The position numbers and the translations under genes are program-made. The notes under the pieces were generated by a model. That model was not told the origin of the DNA. It saw only the letters and a program-made list of their open reading frames with translations, and did no database searches. From contig NZ_JADNRC010000003.1 in assembly GCF_015594725.1 (NCBI RefSeq), positions 242,089 through 306,088 on the forward strand: a stretch of DNA of 64,000 nt, given 5' to 3'. This DNA comes from Flavobacterium sp. ALJ2. Its GTDB lineage: Bacteria; Bacteroidota; Bacteroidia; Flavobacteriales; Flavobacteriaceae. Each line of letters opens with the position of its first letter. The stretch's first letter is position 1. Shown piece by piece: positions 1-7,989 of this stretch.

Positions 1-262
1 GTACACGTTCTACTTCACCACCAAAATCGGCGTGACCAGGAGTATCAATAATATTGATTTTAGTTCCTTTATATTGAACCGAAACGTTCTTAGAAGTAAT
101 AGTAATACCCCTCTCACGCTCTAAATCATTATTATCAAGAATTAAATCACCTGTGTTTTCGTTGTCACGAAATAACTGACAGTGATACATAATTTTATCA
201 ACCAAAGTGGTTTTACCGTGATCGACGTGGGCAATAATTGCAATATTTCTAATAGATTCCAT
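1..262 (-). CDS. typA: TypA/BipA translational GTPase, 5' part only
   Basis: This is the first 87 codons of TypA (BipA), an EF-G-like GTPase that binds the ribosome and is needed under stress; the rest lies beyond base 1. Read leftward, the protein shows the P-loop AHVDHGKTT at residues 11-19, the switch I motif RGITI at 51-55 and the G3 motif DTPGHADF at 73-80. These motifs and the start [10 protein letters not shown] are typical of TypA rather than EF-G or LepA, although a partial sequence cannot fully exclude a sister family. The ATG at 260-262 follows a clear promoter box 19 bases upstream, so the start is secure. It is divergent from the histidine kinase gene at 435. Confidence 0.93.
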   Translation of the reverse strand, partial: MESIRNIAIIAHVDHGKTTLVDKIMYHCQLFRDNENTGDLILDNNDLERERGITITSKNVSVQYKGTKINIIDTPGHADFGGEVERV

Positions 263-281
263 CTGAGATTTTTAATGGGTG

Positions 282-289
282 CAAAGGTA
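282..289 (-). promoter_or_regulatory. typA -7 promoter box (TACCTTTG)
   Basis: On the minus strand the sequence reads TACCTTTG followed by CA, which matches the flavobacterial -7 consensus TAnnTTTG. It lies 19 bases before the typA ATG. No good TTG is seen 19 bp further upstream, so only the -7 box is called. Confidence 0.7.
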
Positions 290-434
290 CACTTTTTTTT
301 AATATAAAAACTATTTAGGGAATAGTTTACATATTCTTAACTGATTACGTACGAAAACTAGCTTTATTTCAAAGCTTTCAAATATCTTATAATTGATGTT
401 TAATAATTTGGTAATTATTAATTATATTTGAGTA

Positions 435-2147
435 ATGAAAAACAAAACCAATCAAATTACATTAATTTACTTTGTCATTTCTCTATTTCTGGCAATCATT
501 TGCCACAAATACCTGCTTAACAACATCTCAAATACTCAATACTACTATTTCAGTTTTATAAAAGACCTTATTTTCATTATTTTAACAGGGCTACTCTACA
601 GATACATACTATCAAAAAACGACGCCAGAAACATCACTGTATTCGAAAAACTAAAAAAATCGAACGATGAAATTAAAGAATCGAACGAGAAATACAACAT
701 AGTTGCAAAAGCAACCAGTGACACAATTTGGGACTGGAAAATTCAAGAAGACAACATTACTTGGAACAAAGGAATCGAAAATGTTTTCGGATACAAACAA
801 GAAGACGTTGGCGACAGCTCGAGATGGTGGTTTGAAAAAATCCATCCTGAAGATAGCATCAGAATGTCAGTAAAACTATATTCATTTATAGAACAAAAAA
901 CAGAAAAATGGCAAGATCAATATCGCTTTAGATGTGCTGACACTACTTATAAATACATTCTTCACCGTAGCTTTCTCTTAAAAGATGAAAACGGAAGAGC
1001 TATAAGAATGATTGGTGCCATACAAGATATTACCAAACAAAAAGAAGAAGAGCAACGATTAAAACTACTTGAAACCGTAATTACTCAATCACGAGACTCC
1101 ATCCTAATTACTGAAGCCGACTCACATGATGGTAAAATTCCTAAAATCGTATACGTGAATCCATCATTTTCAAAAATGTCTGGATATCAATCTGAAGAGA
1201 TAGTAGGCAAATCACCTAACATCTTTAAAGGACCAAAATCCGACTCTAGCGAACTTCGAAAACTAATAAAAGCTATAAAAAACAAAGAAGAGTGTTCAAT
1301 AGAAACCATTAGCTACACCAAAAATAAAGAGGAATATTGGGTTCGCTATTCAATGATTCCTATTTTTAATTCCGAAAACGAGGTTTCTCACTGGATATCG
1401 ATACAAAGAGACATAACCGAAGAGAAAAAACTAGAAAAAGAAAAAGAGCATCTTATTAGAGAATTAACTCAAAACAACAAAGACTTAAAACAATTCTCCT
1501 ACATAACCTCTCACAACCTTAGATCACCTTTATCAAACCTAACAGGATTATTAAATCTCATAGAAGACATTCCGATAGAAAATGAAGAACTAAAAGAAAT
1601 ATTAAACGGATTCAATAAGTCAACTCACCTACTAAACGAAACTATTAATGATTTAATAAAAGTTATCATAATTAAAGACAACCCATCAATACAAAAAGAA
1701 GAAGTTTTACTAAACGAAGTTTTCGAGAATATATTCAATCAGTTAAGCTTTCAAATTGAATTACATAAACCAATAATAAAAATAAATTTAGAAAAAGTAA
1801 CAATATTAAACATCAACAAAGCCTACCTAGAAAGCATATTATTAAATCTATTAACCAATTCTATTAAATACAGATCTAAAGACCGTAAATTAAAAATCAC
1901 CATTTCAGCCAATCAAAGTGAAGATACCACAATACTAACCTTTAAAGACAACGGAATCGGAATTGACCTTGAAAGGAACAGAGATAAAGTCTTCGGACTT
2001 TACCAAAGATTCCACAATTACCCTGACAGCAAAGGTCTTGGATTATATCTAGTAAAATCTCAAGTAGAAACAATGGGAGGAACAATCAGTATAGACAGCG
2101 AGGTTAACAAAGGAACATCATTTACTCTAATATTTAAAAACAAATAA
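435..2147 (+). CDS. PAS-domain membrane sensor histidine kinase
   Basis: This is a sensor kinase of 570 residues. Two hydrophobic helices at about 9-28 and 37-57 anchor the N-terminus. Two PAS/PAC domains follow at about 86-200 and 206-330; both PAC ends are visible (GAIQDITKQK and ISIQRDITEE). The HisKA domain carries the phospho-acceptor His360 in SHNLRSPL. The ATPase domain has the N box LLNLLTNSIKY, the G1 box DNGIGI and the G2 box KGLGLYLVKSQ. It lacks its own receiver. The next gene, one base downstream, is a single-domain receiver, so the two probably form a phosphorelay pair. The signal is unknown. A TATATTTG box ends only four bases before the ATG, which is unusual. Confidence 0.9.
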   Translation: MKNKTNQITLIYFVISLFLAIICHKYLLNNISNTQYYYFSFIKDLIFIILTGLLYRYILSKNDARNITVFEKLKKSNDEIKESNEKYNIVAKATSDTIWDWKIQEDNITWNKGIENVFGYKQEDVGDSSRWWFEKIHPEDSIRMSVKLYSFIEQKTEKWQDQYRFRCADTTYKYILHRSFLLKDENGRAIRMIGAIQDITKQKEEEQRLKLLETVITQSRDSILITEADSHDGKIPKIVYVNPSFSKMSGYQSEEIVGKSPNIFKGPKSDSSELRKLIKAIKNKEECSIETISYTKNKEEYWVRYSMIPIFNSENEVSHWISIQRDITEEKKLEKEKEHLIRELTQNNKDLKQFSYITSHNLRSPLSNLTGLLNLIEDIPIENEELKEILNGFNKSTHLLNETINDLIKVIIIKDNPSIQKEEVLLNEVFENIFNQLSFQIELHKPIIKINLEKVTILNINKAYLESILLNLLTNSIKYRSKDRKLKITISANQSEDTTILTFKDNGIGIDLERNRDKVFGLYQRFHNYPDSKGLGLYLVKSQVETMGGTISIDSEVNKGTSFTLIFKNK

Positions 2148-2148
2148 A

Positions 2149-2565
2149 ATGTTTGATCAAATTTTATGCATAGACGACGACCCCATAGCACTAATGTTAT
2201 GTAAAAAAGTAATCACAAAAGCTGAGTTTTCTAAAGAAATAATAACTGCACAAAACGGAGAAGAAGCTTTACTATACTTCAACTCCCTTAAATATAACAC
2301 TAAACCCACAGATCTTAACAATAAAAAACCACGACTTATCTTCTTAGACTTAAACATGCCCGTAATGGGTGGCTGGGAATTCTTAGATCACTTCTCTACA
2401 TCTAACTACTCCGATTTCAACACTACTAACATAATCATATTATCCTCTACAATTGACCCAGAAGACTTAGAAAAGGCAAAAAACTACCCAATGATACTTG
2501 ACTTCCTCTCAAAACCAATCACTCTACAAATGCTTGAATACATAAAAAACAAAATGAGTATTTAA
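2149..2565 (+). CDS. CheY-like single-domain response regulator
   Basis: This is a receiver domain alone, 138 residues. It has the acidic cluster DDD at 9-11, the phospho-acceptor Asp67 in IFLDLNMPVMGG, a Thr/Ser-rich strand IIILSST at about 95-101 and the conserved Lys122 in LSKPI. No output domain is attached, so it acts by protein contact or passes the phosphate on. It starts one base after the stop of the histidine kinase and ends at a strong terminator, so the two genes form a closed operon. It belongs to the common small receivers encoded beside PAS kinases in Bacteroidota. Confidence 0.92.
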   Translation: MFDQILCIDDDPIALMLCKKVITKAEFSKEIITAQNGEEALLYFNSLKYNTKPTDLNNKKPRLIFLDLNMPVMGGWEFLDHFSTSNYSDFNTTNIIILSSTIDPEDLEKAKNYPMILDFLSKPITLQMLEYIKNKMSI

Positions 2566-2570
2566 CATAA

Positions 2571-2616
2571 AAAACTCCTTGAATAATTAAAAGTAATTAC
2601 CTAAGGAGTTTTTTTT
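2571..2616 (+). terminator. Terminator of the kinase/regulator operon
   Basis: The arms AAAACTCCTT (2571-2580) and AAGGAGTTTT pair perfectly across a 22-base loop and run into a T tract. It sits six bases after the response regulator stop. Confidence 0.85.
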
Positions 2617-2622
2617 AAGCAT

Positions 2623-2648
2623 AAAAAAAAAGCCCTCTAAAAGAGAAC
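2623..2648 (-). terminator. rpsT terminator
   Basis: On the minus strand GTTCTCT and AGAGGGC form a 7-bp stem (two G-U pairs) with a three-base loop, followed by nine T. It lies 31 bases after the rpsT stop and faces the terminator of the upstream rightward operon. Confidence 0.75.
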
Positions 2649-2678
2649 TTTTTAATATATTTTAAGCAAATTGTATGA

Positions 2679-2930
2679 TTACAATTTAGCTACATGTTTC
2701 GTTAATTTAGATTTTAAATTAGACGCTTTGTTATCATGAATGATATTGTTTTTCGCTAATTTATCAATCATAGAAATTACAGTTGATAATTTTGAAGTAG
2801 CATCTTGTTTATCAATAGCTATTCTTAATGCTTTAATAGCATTACGAGTAGTTTTGTGCTGATATCTGTTAAGAACTCTTCTTTTTTCGTTACTTCTGAT
2901 TCTTTTTAATGCTGACTTATGATTTGCCAT
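2679..2930 (-). CDS. rpsT: 30S ribosomal protein S20
   Basis: This is ribosomal protein S20, which binds 16S rRNA in the body of the small subunit. The 83 residues are very basic and begin MANHKSALKRIRSNEKRR, the family signature. The helical C-terminal part has the usual NAIKALR and KAN/KASNLKS-type stretches. Length is normal for the family. It lies downstream of three tRNA-Glu genes on the same strand, with about 150 bases between, and may be partly read from the strong tRNA promoter as well as its own. The poly-A tract just before the ATG leaves no clear Shine-Dalgarno site, which is common in Bacteroidota. Confidence 0.97.
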   Translation of the reverse strand: MANHKSALKRIRSNEKRRVLNRYQHKTTRNAIKALRIAIDKQDATSKLSTVISMIDKLAKNNIIHDNKASNLKSKLTKHVAKL

Positions 2931-3082
2931 TTTTTTTTAATTTTAGATGTAATAATTATAAATACTAGTTAAAAAAGAAAAGCCTCCCACAATTGTAAAA
3001 CAATCACTTTAGCTTTAACTAATAAAACAAAAACCGAGACACCAGTTTCTATTTTACAAAACTTATTCACAACTAATTTTAG

Positions 3083-3154
3083 TAGTCCGTAAGGGAATCG
3101 AACCCCTGTTACCAGGACGAAATCCTGAAGTCCTAACCCCTAGACGAACGGACC
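3083..3154 (-). tRNA. tRNA-Glu (UUC), divergent copy
   Basis: This is a 72-base cloverleaf without encoded CCA. The acceptor GGTCCGT pairs with ACGGACT with a G-U first pair, the discriminator is A, the T arm is AGGGG-TTCGATT-CCCTT and the anticodon stem is TCAGG/CCTGG. The anticodon loop ATTTCGT gives anticodon TTC, so glutamate. It differs from the two downstream-numbered copies in most stems. It also has G at position 37 and A at 32, where the other copies have A37 and U32. Confidence 0.9.
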
Positions 3155-3196
3155 AGAATCTTCTAAGTTTTTTCAATTTAATAAAAATTGAATTTG

Positions 3197-3268
3197 TAGC
3201 CCGTAGCGGAATCGAACCGCTCTTACATGGATGAAAACCATGCGTCCTAACCGATAGACGAACGGGCC
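3197..3268 (-). tRNA. tRNA-Glu (UUC)
   Basis: This is a 72-base cloverleaf: acceptor GGCCCGT/ACGGGCT, discriminator A, anticodon stem CATGG/CCATG and loop TTTTCAT with anticodon TTC. No CCA is encoded. It is identical to the copy at 3317-3388. Confidence 0.95.
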
Positions 3269-3316
3269 ATTTTATTATTCAATCTTCAAATAACTTTTAA
3301 CACGCAAAAAAAGTAG

Positions 3317-3388
3317 TAGCCCGTAGCGGAATCGAACCGCTCTTACATGGATGAAAACCATGCGTCCTAACCGATAGACGAACGGGCC
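3317..3388 (-). tRNA. tRNA-Glu (UUC), first of the array
   Basis: It is identical over all 72 bases to the copy at 3197-3268. It is the promoter-proximal member of a three-gene tRNA-Glu array that leads on to rpsT. The identity suggests a recent duplication or gene conversion. Confidence 0.95.
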
Positions 3389-3407
3389 TGCTTCCCTAAT
3401 GCGGATG

Positions 3408-3437
3408 CAAAGATACACCTATTTTTTAGTTGCACAA
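3408..3437 (-). promoter_or_regulatory. Promoter of the tRNA-Glu array (TTG-N19-TATCTTTG)
   Basis: On the minus strand a TTG (3435-3437) is followed after exactly 19 bases by TATCTTTG (3408-3415), a full flavobacterial promoter. The -7 box ends 19 bases before the first tRNA-Glu. This should drive all three tRNAs and possibly rpsT. Confidence 0.85.
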
Positions 3438-3464
3438 TAGCTAAAGCAAAAAAAAGCAAAAAAA

Positions 3465-4943
3465 TTAATATGCCTTCGCAAAAAGCACTCTTCTAGTAGA
3501 AGAATTACCAGTAAAGACACAGCTTCCCACCTCTTCTACTCCATCCAAAGGAATACATCTAATAGTTGCTTTCGTCAAGTCCTTAATCTTCTCTTCTGTA
3601 GCCGCAGTTCCATCCCAATGTGCTGATACAAAACCACCTTTATTCTCTAAAACCTCTTTAAATTCTTCAAAATTATTTACTTCAGTAATATGCGAATTAC
3701 GATAATCTAATGCTTTATTATACAAATCAACTTGAATTTGAGCCAATAAATCATTTACATAAGTAACAATTCCTTCTTTTGAAACTACCTCTTTTGTTAA
3801 TGTATCTCTTCTTGCAATTTCAAAAGTTCCGTTTTCTAAATCCTTAGGGCCTACTGCAATTCTAATCGGCACTCCTTTTAATTCATACTCATTAAACTTA
3901 AATCCTGGTTTCTGTGTCGTTCTGTCATCATATTTTACAGCTATATTCAGCTTTCTCAATTGAGAAACCAATTCATTAACCACTACCGAAATTTCAGTCA
4001 ACTGCTCATCTGTTTTATGAATAGGAACAATCACCACTTGTATAGGAGCCAAATTTGGAGGCAGAACCAATCCCTTATCATCAGAGTGTGTCATTACTAA
4101 AGCACCCATTAATCGAGTAGATACTCCCCAAGAAGTTCCCCAAACATATTCTTGTTTTCCTTCTGCATTAGCAAACTTCACATCAAATGCTTTCGCAAAG
4201 TTCTGACCTAAAAAATGTGATGTTCCTGCTTGCAATGCTTTTCCATCCTGCATCAATGCTTCGATACAATATGTCTCTTCAGCACCTGCAAATCGCTCTG
4301 ATTCTGTCTTAAGCCCTTTCACAACCGGAATTGCCATAAAACCCTCGGCAAACTCTGCGTACACATTCATCATTTTCTCAGACTCCTCAATCGCTTCACT
4401 TCTTGTAGCATGAGCAGTATGCCCTTCTTGCCATAAAAATTCAGCCGTTCTCAAAAATAGTCGAGTTCTCATTTCCCAACGAACAACATTTGCCCATTGA
4501 TTAATTAACAAAGGTAAATCACGGTATGATTGCACCCATCCTTTATAAGTAGACCATATAATAGCTTCACTCGTTGGACGAACAATTAGCTCTTCCTCTA
4601 ACTTAGCATTAGGATCTACCATTAACTTTCCAGGTTTATCTGGATCATTCTTTAATCTATAATGCGTTACAATCGCACACTCTTTTGCAAATCCTTCGGC
4701 ATTTTTTTCCTCAGCCTCAAACATGCTTTTAGGAACAAATAAAGGGAAATAGGCATTTTGATGTCCTGTTTCTTTAAATTTTCGATCTAATTCAGCTTGC
4801 ATTTTTTCCCAAATAGCATATCCGTACGGCTTAATAACCATACATCCTCTAACTCCTGAATTCTCGGCTAAATCCGCTTTTACAACCAGCTCGTTATACC
4901 ATTTTGAATAATCTTCTGATCTTGTAGTAAGGTTCTTACTCAT
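3465..4943 (-). CDS. proS: Prolyl-tRNA synthetase, archaeal/eukaryotic-like type
   Basis: ProS charges tRNA-Pro with proline in the cytoplasm. At 492 residues it lacks the ~180-residue editing insert of the E. coli type and so belongs to the short archaeal-like class, the usual form in Bacteroidota. Class II motifs are visible: motif 2 in the region [21 protein letters not shown] (cut as NVVRWEMR and [17 protein letters not shown]), the RPTSEA loop before it, and motif 3 near [20 protein letters not shown]. The C-terminal anticodon-binding domain and the short end VLFAKAY are present. The start [16 protein letters not shown] matches the family. It is divergent from the lipoprotein gene at 5044, and their promoters nearly overlap. 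Confidence 0.96.
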   Translation of the reverse strand: MSKNLTTRSEDYSKWYNELVVKADLAENSGVRGCMVIKPYGYAIWEKMQAELDRKFKETGHQNAYFPLFVPKSMFEAEEKNAEGFAKECAIVTHYRLKNDPDKPGKLMVDPNAKLEEELIVRPTSEAIIWSTYKGWVQSYRDLPLLINQWANVVRWEMRTRLFLRTAEFLWQEGHTAHATRSEAIEESEKMMNVYAEFAEGFMAIPVVKGLKTESERFAGAEETYCIEALMQDGKALQAGTSHFLGQNFAKAFDVKFANAEGKQEYVWGTSWGVSTRLMGALVMTHSDDKGLVLPPNLAPIQVVIVPIHKTDEQLTEISVVVNELVSQLRKLNIAVKYDDRTTQKPGFKFNEYELKGVPIRIAVGPKDLENGTFEIARRDTLTKEVVSKEGIVTYVNDLLAQIQVDLYNKALDYRNSHITEVNNFEEFKEVLENKGGFVSAHWDGTAATEEKIKDLTKATIRCIPLDGVEEVGSCVFTGNSSTRRVLFAKAY

Positions 4944-4996
4944 ATTGAATAGTTTGGCACAAATTTTGTTTAACTTAATTTAACTAAATAGTTCCA

Positions 4997-5027
4997 CAAA
5001 ACTAACTATTTTTGTATTGTCCAACAA
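4997..5027 (-). promoter_or_regulatory. proS promoter (TTG-N20-TAGTTTTG)
   Basis: On the minus strand TAGTTTTG (4997-5004) matches TAnnTTTG, and a TTG lies at 5025-5027 with 20 bases between. The leader to the proS ATG would be about 47-50 bases. Confidence 0.6.
5007..5014 (+). promoter_or_regulatory. -7 box of the Tyr/Gly-rich lipoprotein gene
   Basis: TATTTTTG matches TAnnTTTG and lies 29 bases before the ATG at 5044. It is only two bases from the opposing proS -7 box, so the two promoters share the same DNA face. No clear -33 TTG is seen. Confidence 0.55.
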
Positions 5028-5043
5028 TAAAAAACCCACAGAT

Positions 5044-6120
5044 ATGAAAACTAATATTTTTTTCCAAAAAAACACAGCGCTTTTTTCAATTACAGGTTTA
5101 CTGTGTTTACTAGTGACTTCGTGTGGTTCTTATCAAAATAGCTCCTATTACGACAATGATGGAATATACGGAGCATCATCTAACAATTATACTGAAAGAG
5201 TCACAACAACTGGCACCAACAATCAATATAAAGAATATTTCAGCTCTTTACAAAACAATGACGAACCTACTGAAATCTTCACAAATGTTGATAATTACGG
5301 TTCTTACAATGAATCTGATGACAGTATAGCAAACTCAAGCATTAGCTATGCTGGCTGGGGAAGTAATGTTCAAGATGTATCTGTAAATATATACCCTAAT
5401 ACTTGGGGATTATCTTTTGGCCTAGGATTGGGCTATCCTTATTACGGAGGATATGGTTACGGATATGGCTACGGATGGAATTACCCTTATTATGGCGGCG
5501 GATTAGGATGGGGCTACCCTTCATACTATCCTTACTACGGCTACAGACCTTATTACGGATACCGTAACAACTACAACTACTCATACAATGCTGGCCGAAG
5601 AGGGGCTATGTATGACAATGGCATCAATCGTAACAACTATTATTCTAATAGAAGCTACTCTACTAGAAATTCGGATTACTCTGTGAACAGAAGAGGCAGC
5701 ACAAACAGCAACTACACAGACAGAAGAAGTAATTCTCAAAACTCAAACTTCACTAACAGAAGAGGAAGTAGCAACACTAATTATACAGATTACAGAAGAA
5801 ACGACTCTTATAATACAACTAGTAGAAACAACGGTAATTCTAATTACACTAGGAGAGATCAATCTTCAAACAGCACTTACACACCAACACGAAGAAATCA
5901 ATCATCGGGTTCACAAAACAACACTTATACCCCAACACGTAGAGACAACAGCAACAACAACACTGCACCTACTAGATCTTACAACCCAAGCAGCTCAAAC
6001 AGCGCACCTACTAGATCTTACACACCTAGTTCATCAGGTCGTTCATACGATGCCGGTGGTGGCGGAAGAACTTCTGGCGGTGGCGGTGGAGGAAGATCTT
6101 CTGGCGGAGGAAGAAGATAA
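5044..6120 (+). CDS. Low-complexity lipoprotein rich in Tyr/Gly and Ser/Asn/Arg
   Basis: I do not recognise a named family. From the ATG at 5044 the protein has 358 residues. A signal peptide ends at a lipobox (LLVTSC, Cys27), so it should be lipid-anchored in the envelope. After a serine/acid-rich linker comes a block of YGGYGYGYGYG and PYYG repeats, then repeats of the type RRGS-xNxNYT-xRR, then TPTRR/APTRSY units, and a Gly/Arg-rich tail. A longer frame could start at a TTG at 5017, but that lies three bases from the -7 box, and only the ATG gives a clean signal peptide. The compositional repeats suggest a disordered or adhesive surface protein; this is inference. Confidence 0.7.
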   Translation: MKTNIFFQKNTALFSITGLLCLLVTSCGSYQNSSYYDNDGIYGASSNNYTERVTTTGTNNQYKEYFSSLQNNDEPTEIFTNVDNYGSYNESDDSIANSSISYAGWGSNVQDVSVNIYPNTWGLSFGLGLGYPYYGGYGYGYGYGWNYPYYGGGLGWGYPSYYPYYGYRPYYGYRNNYNYSYNAGRRGAMYDNGINRNNYYSNRSYSTRNSDYSVNRRGSTNSNYTDRRSNSQNSNFTNRRGSSNTNYTDYRRNDSYNTTSRNNGNSNYTRRDQSSNSTYTPTRRNQSSGSQNNTYTPTRRDNSNNNTAPTRSYNPSSSNSAPTRSYTPSSSGRSYDAGGGGRTSGGGGGGRSSGGGRR

Positions 6121-6169
6121 AACATTCCATCTTCTTTTAAATAAATTAAAACTTATCTGAACTATAATT

Positions 6170-7747
6170 ATGAAAAAGTATATATTTCTAATCCTTACCG
6201 GACTATCTATTAGTGCAATACAAGCTCAAGACATCACTGATGCAATGCGCTATTCACAAGACAACCTGAATGGAACGGCTCGTTTCCGCGCTATGGGAGG
6301 TGCATTTGGAGCACTGGGTGGTGATTTATCTTCACTGAATATTAACCCAGCTGGTTCTGCAATATTCGCAAACAATCAATTTGGCGTAACATTAAGCAAT
6401 TACAACACTAAGAATAATTCTAATTATTTTGGAACAAAATCCAAAGATAGCGACAACTCATTCATATTGAATCAAGCTGGTGGAGTTATGGTTTTTAAAG
6501 ATCCTAACCCAAGCAGCAACTGGAAAAAATTATCTGTAGCTGTTAATTACGAAAACACCAACAATTATAATAATGATGTTTTCTCTATGGGAGTAAATCC
6601 AACAAACTCTATAGATCAATATTTTTTAAGCTATGCAAATACCGGCAATGGTGGCGCACCAGTACCCCAAGAATTTGTTAATGACCCAAATAGAACAATA
6701 AGCAGCTTATATCGCCACCTAGGCAATAGTTTACCAAGCTTTCAATATCCTGGTTTAAGCGGTCACTCAGCTCAACAAGCAATGTTAGGATACCAAGGAT
6801 TTATAGTTGAACCAACAGATGAAACCAACCCAAACAGTTCATACTACTCACTTGTTCCTGCTGGAGGAAATTATTATCAGGAAAATGAGATTCACACTAA
6901 TGGCTATAATGGAAAATTATCTTTTAATGCCGCTACATCTTATAAAGACAAATTATTTATAGGAATAAATTTGAATTCTCATTTTGCAGATTACACTAGA
7001 AACACTAGTTTTTACGAAGACAATGCTAACAACACAAGTGCAGTTGACCAAATAAACAGATTACGTTTTGACAATCAATTATACACTTACGGAAATGGTT
7101 TTTCTTTTCAAGTCGGTGCTATTGCAAAAATAACTAATCAGGTACGACTGGGACTTGCATACGAATCAAATACCTGGTACAAGCTTTATGATGAAACTAC
7201 ACAAAAATTAGTAACCGTGAGAAGCAACAACGTTGGAGAATTAGGTCCTACTATAGTTGATCCACAAATTATTAATGAATACAAATCATACAAACTGCAA
7301 ACTCCTGGAAAATGGACTGCCAGTTTTGCATACATTTTTGGAAAAACTGGATTATTAAGCGTAGATTATGCTATAAAAGATTATGGCAACACGAAATTTA
7401 AACCAACTAATGATAGCCACTTTAGAGGTGTAAACAACATAATGAGTAATGAACTAACTAGCAGTAGCGAAGTACGAGTTGGTGCCGAATACAAGATCAA
7501 ACTACTTAGCCTAAGAGCCGGTTATAGATATGAACAAAGCCCTTATAAAAACAGCACTACCGTTGGCGATTTAAATGGTTACTCAGGAGGTTTAGGATAT
7601 AATTTTGGCGCAACCAAAGTAGATCTAGCTTACTCTTATGCCAAAAGAAACTCTCAACAAGCATTCTTTAATCAAGGATTTACAGATGGGGCTAATATTA
7701 ATACAAAATTTAACAATGTTTCATTGACTATGTTATTTGAATTATAA
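6170..7747 (+). CDS. Outer-membrane transport protein of the OmpP1/FadL type
   Basis: This is a predicted outer-membrane beta-barrel of 525 residues. Residues 1-19 are a signal peptide ending in IQAQ. The mature start has a short helical plug region and the stretch RFRAMGGAFGALGGDLSSLNINPAGSAIF, typical of the FadL/TodX fold (shown here only as a landmark: AMGGAFGALGGDLSS). The rest is alternating strands with Gly/Asn-rich turns and ends in a hydrophobic strand. Family members let hydrophobic compounds cross the outer membrane; Flavobacterium copies are often labelled hemin receptor with little proof. It starts 49 bases after the lipoprotein gene and ends at a strong terminator, so the two may be co-transcribed. 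Confidence 0.82.
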   Translation: MKKYIFLILTGLSISAIQAQDITDAMRYSQDNLNGTARFRAMGGAFGALGGDLSSLNINPAGSAIFANNQFGVTLSNYNTKNNSNYFGTKSKDSDNSFILNQAGGVMVFKDPNPSSNWKKLSVAVNYENTNNYNNDVFSMGVNPTNSIDQYFLSYANTGNGGAPVPQEFVNDPNRTISSLYRHLGNSLPSFQYPGLSGHSAQQAMLGYQGFIVEPTDETNPNSSYYSLVPAGGNYYQENEIHTNGYNGKLSFNAATSYKDKLFIGINLNSHFADYTRNTSFYEDNANNTSAVDQINRLRFDNQLYTYGNGFSFQVGAIAKITNQVRLGLAYESNTWYKLYDETTQKLVTVRSNNVGELGPTIVDPQIINEYKSYKLQTPGKWTASFAYIFGKTGLLSVDYAIKDYGNTKFKPTNDSHFRGVNNIMSNELTSSSEVRVGAEYKIKLLSLRAGYRYEQSPYKNSTTVGDLNGYSGGLGYNFGATKVDLAYSYAKRNSQQAFFNQGFTDGANINTKFNNVSLTMLFEL

Positions 7748-7769
7748 TTAAATACTAACACACCTATAT

Positions 7770-7806
7770 AAATCCGTCTGGTTCTTTAGCAAGACGGATT
7801 TTTTTT
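7770..7806 (+). terminator. Terminator after the OmpP1/FadL-type gene
   Basis: The arms AAATCCGTCT (7770-7779) and AGACGGATTT (7792-7801) pair perfectly across 12 bases and lead into a T run. Confidence 0.9.
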
Positions 7807-7962
7807 AACCTTATGTTGTTAGCCATCAAAAGGAGCACATCCTTTTTATGACTGTAGCCAGATAGAAAAAGATACAATACGCATCCAGTAAATACCCTCA
7901 AGACAGACAACACCAACTTCAGAAAAAAGGAGGAATCATGGTGTTTCTAGGAATAAAAAATG

Positions 7963-7970
7963 TAATTTTG
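7963..7970 (+). promoter_or_regulatory. rimO -7 box (TAATTTTG)
   Basis: TAATTTTG followed by CA fits TAnnTTTG and lies 19 bases before the rimO ATG. Confidence 0.65.
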
Positions 7971-7989
7971 CACTCCAATTTATAAAAGT

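Noticed and set aside
423..430. TATATTTG as a normal promoter of the kinase at 435
   Set aside because: It ends four bases before the ATG and has no TTG at the right distance, so it is not listed as a promoter; it is mentioned only as a possible leaderless case.
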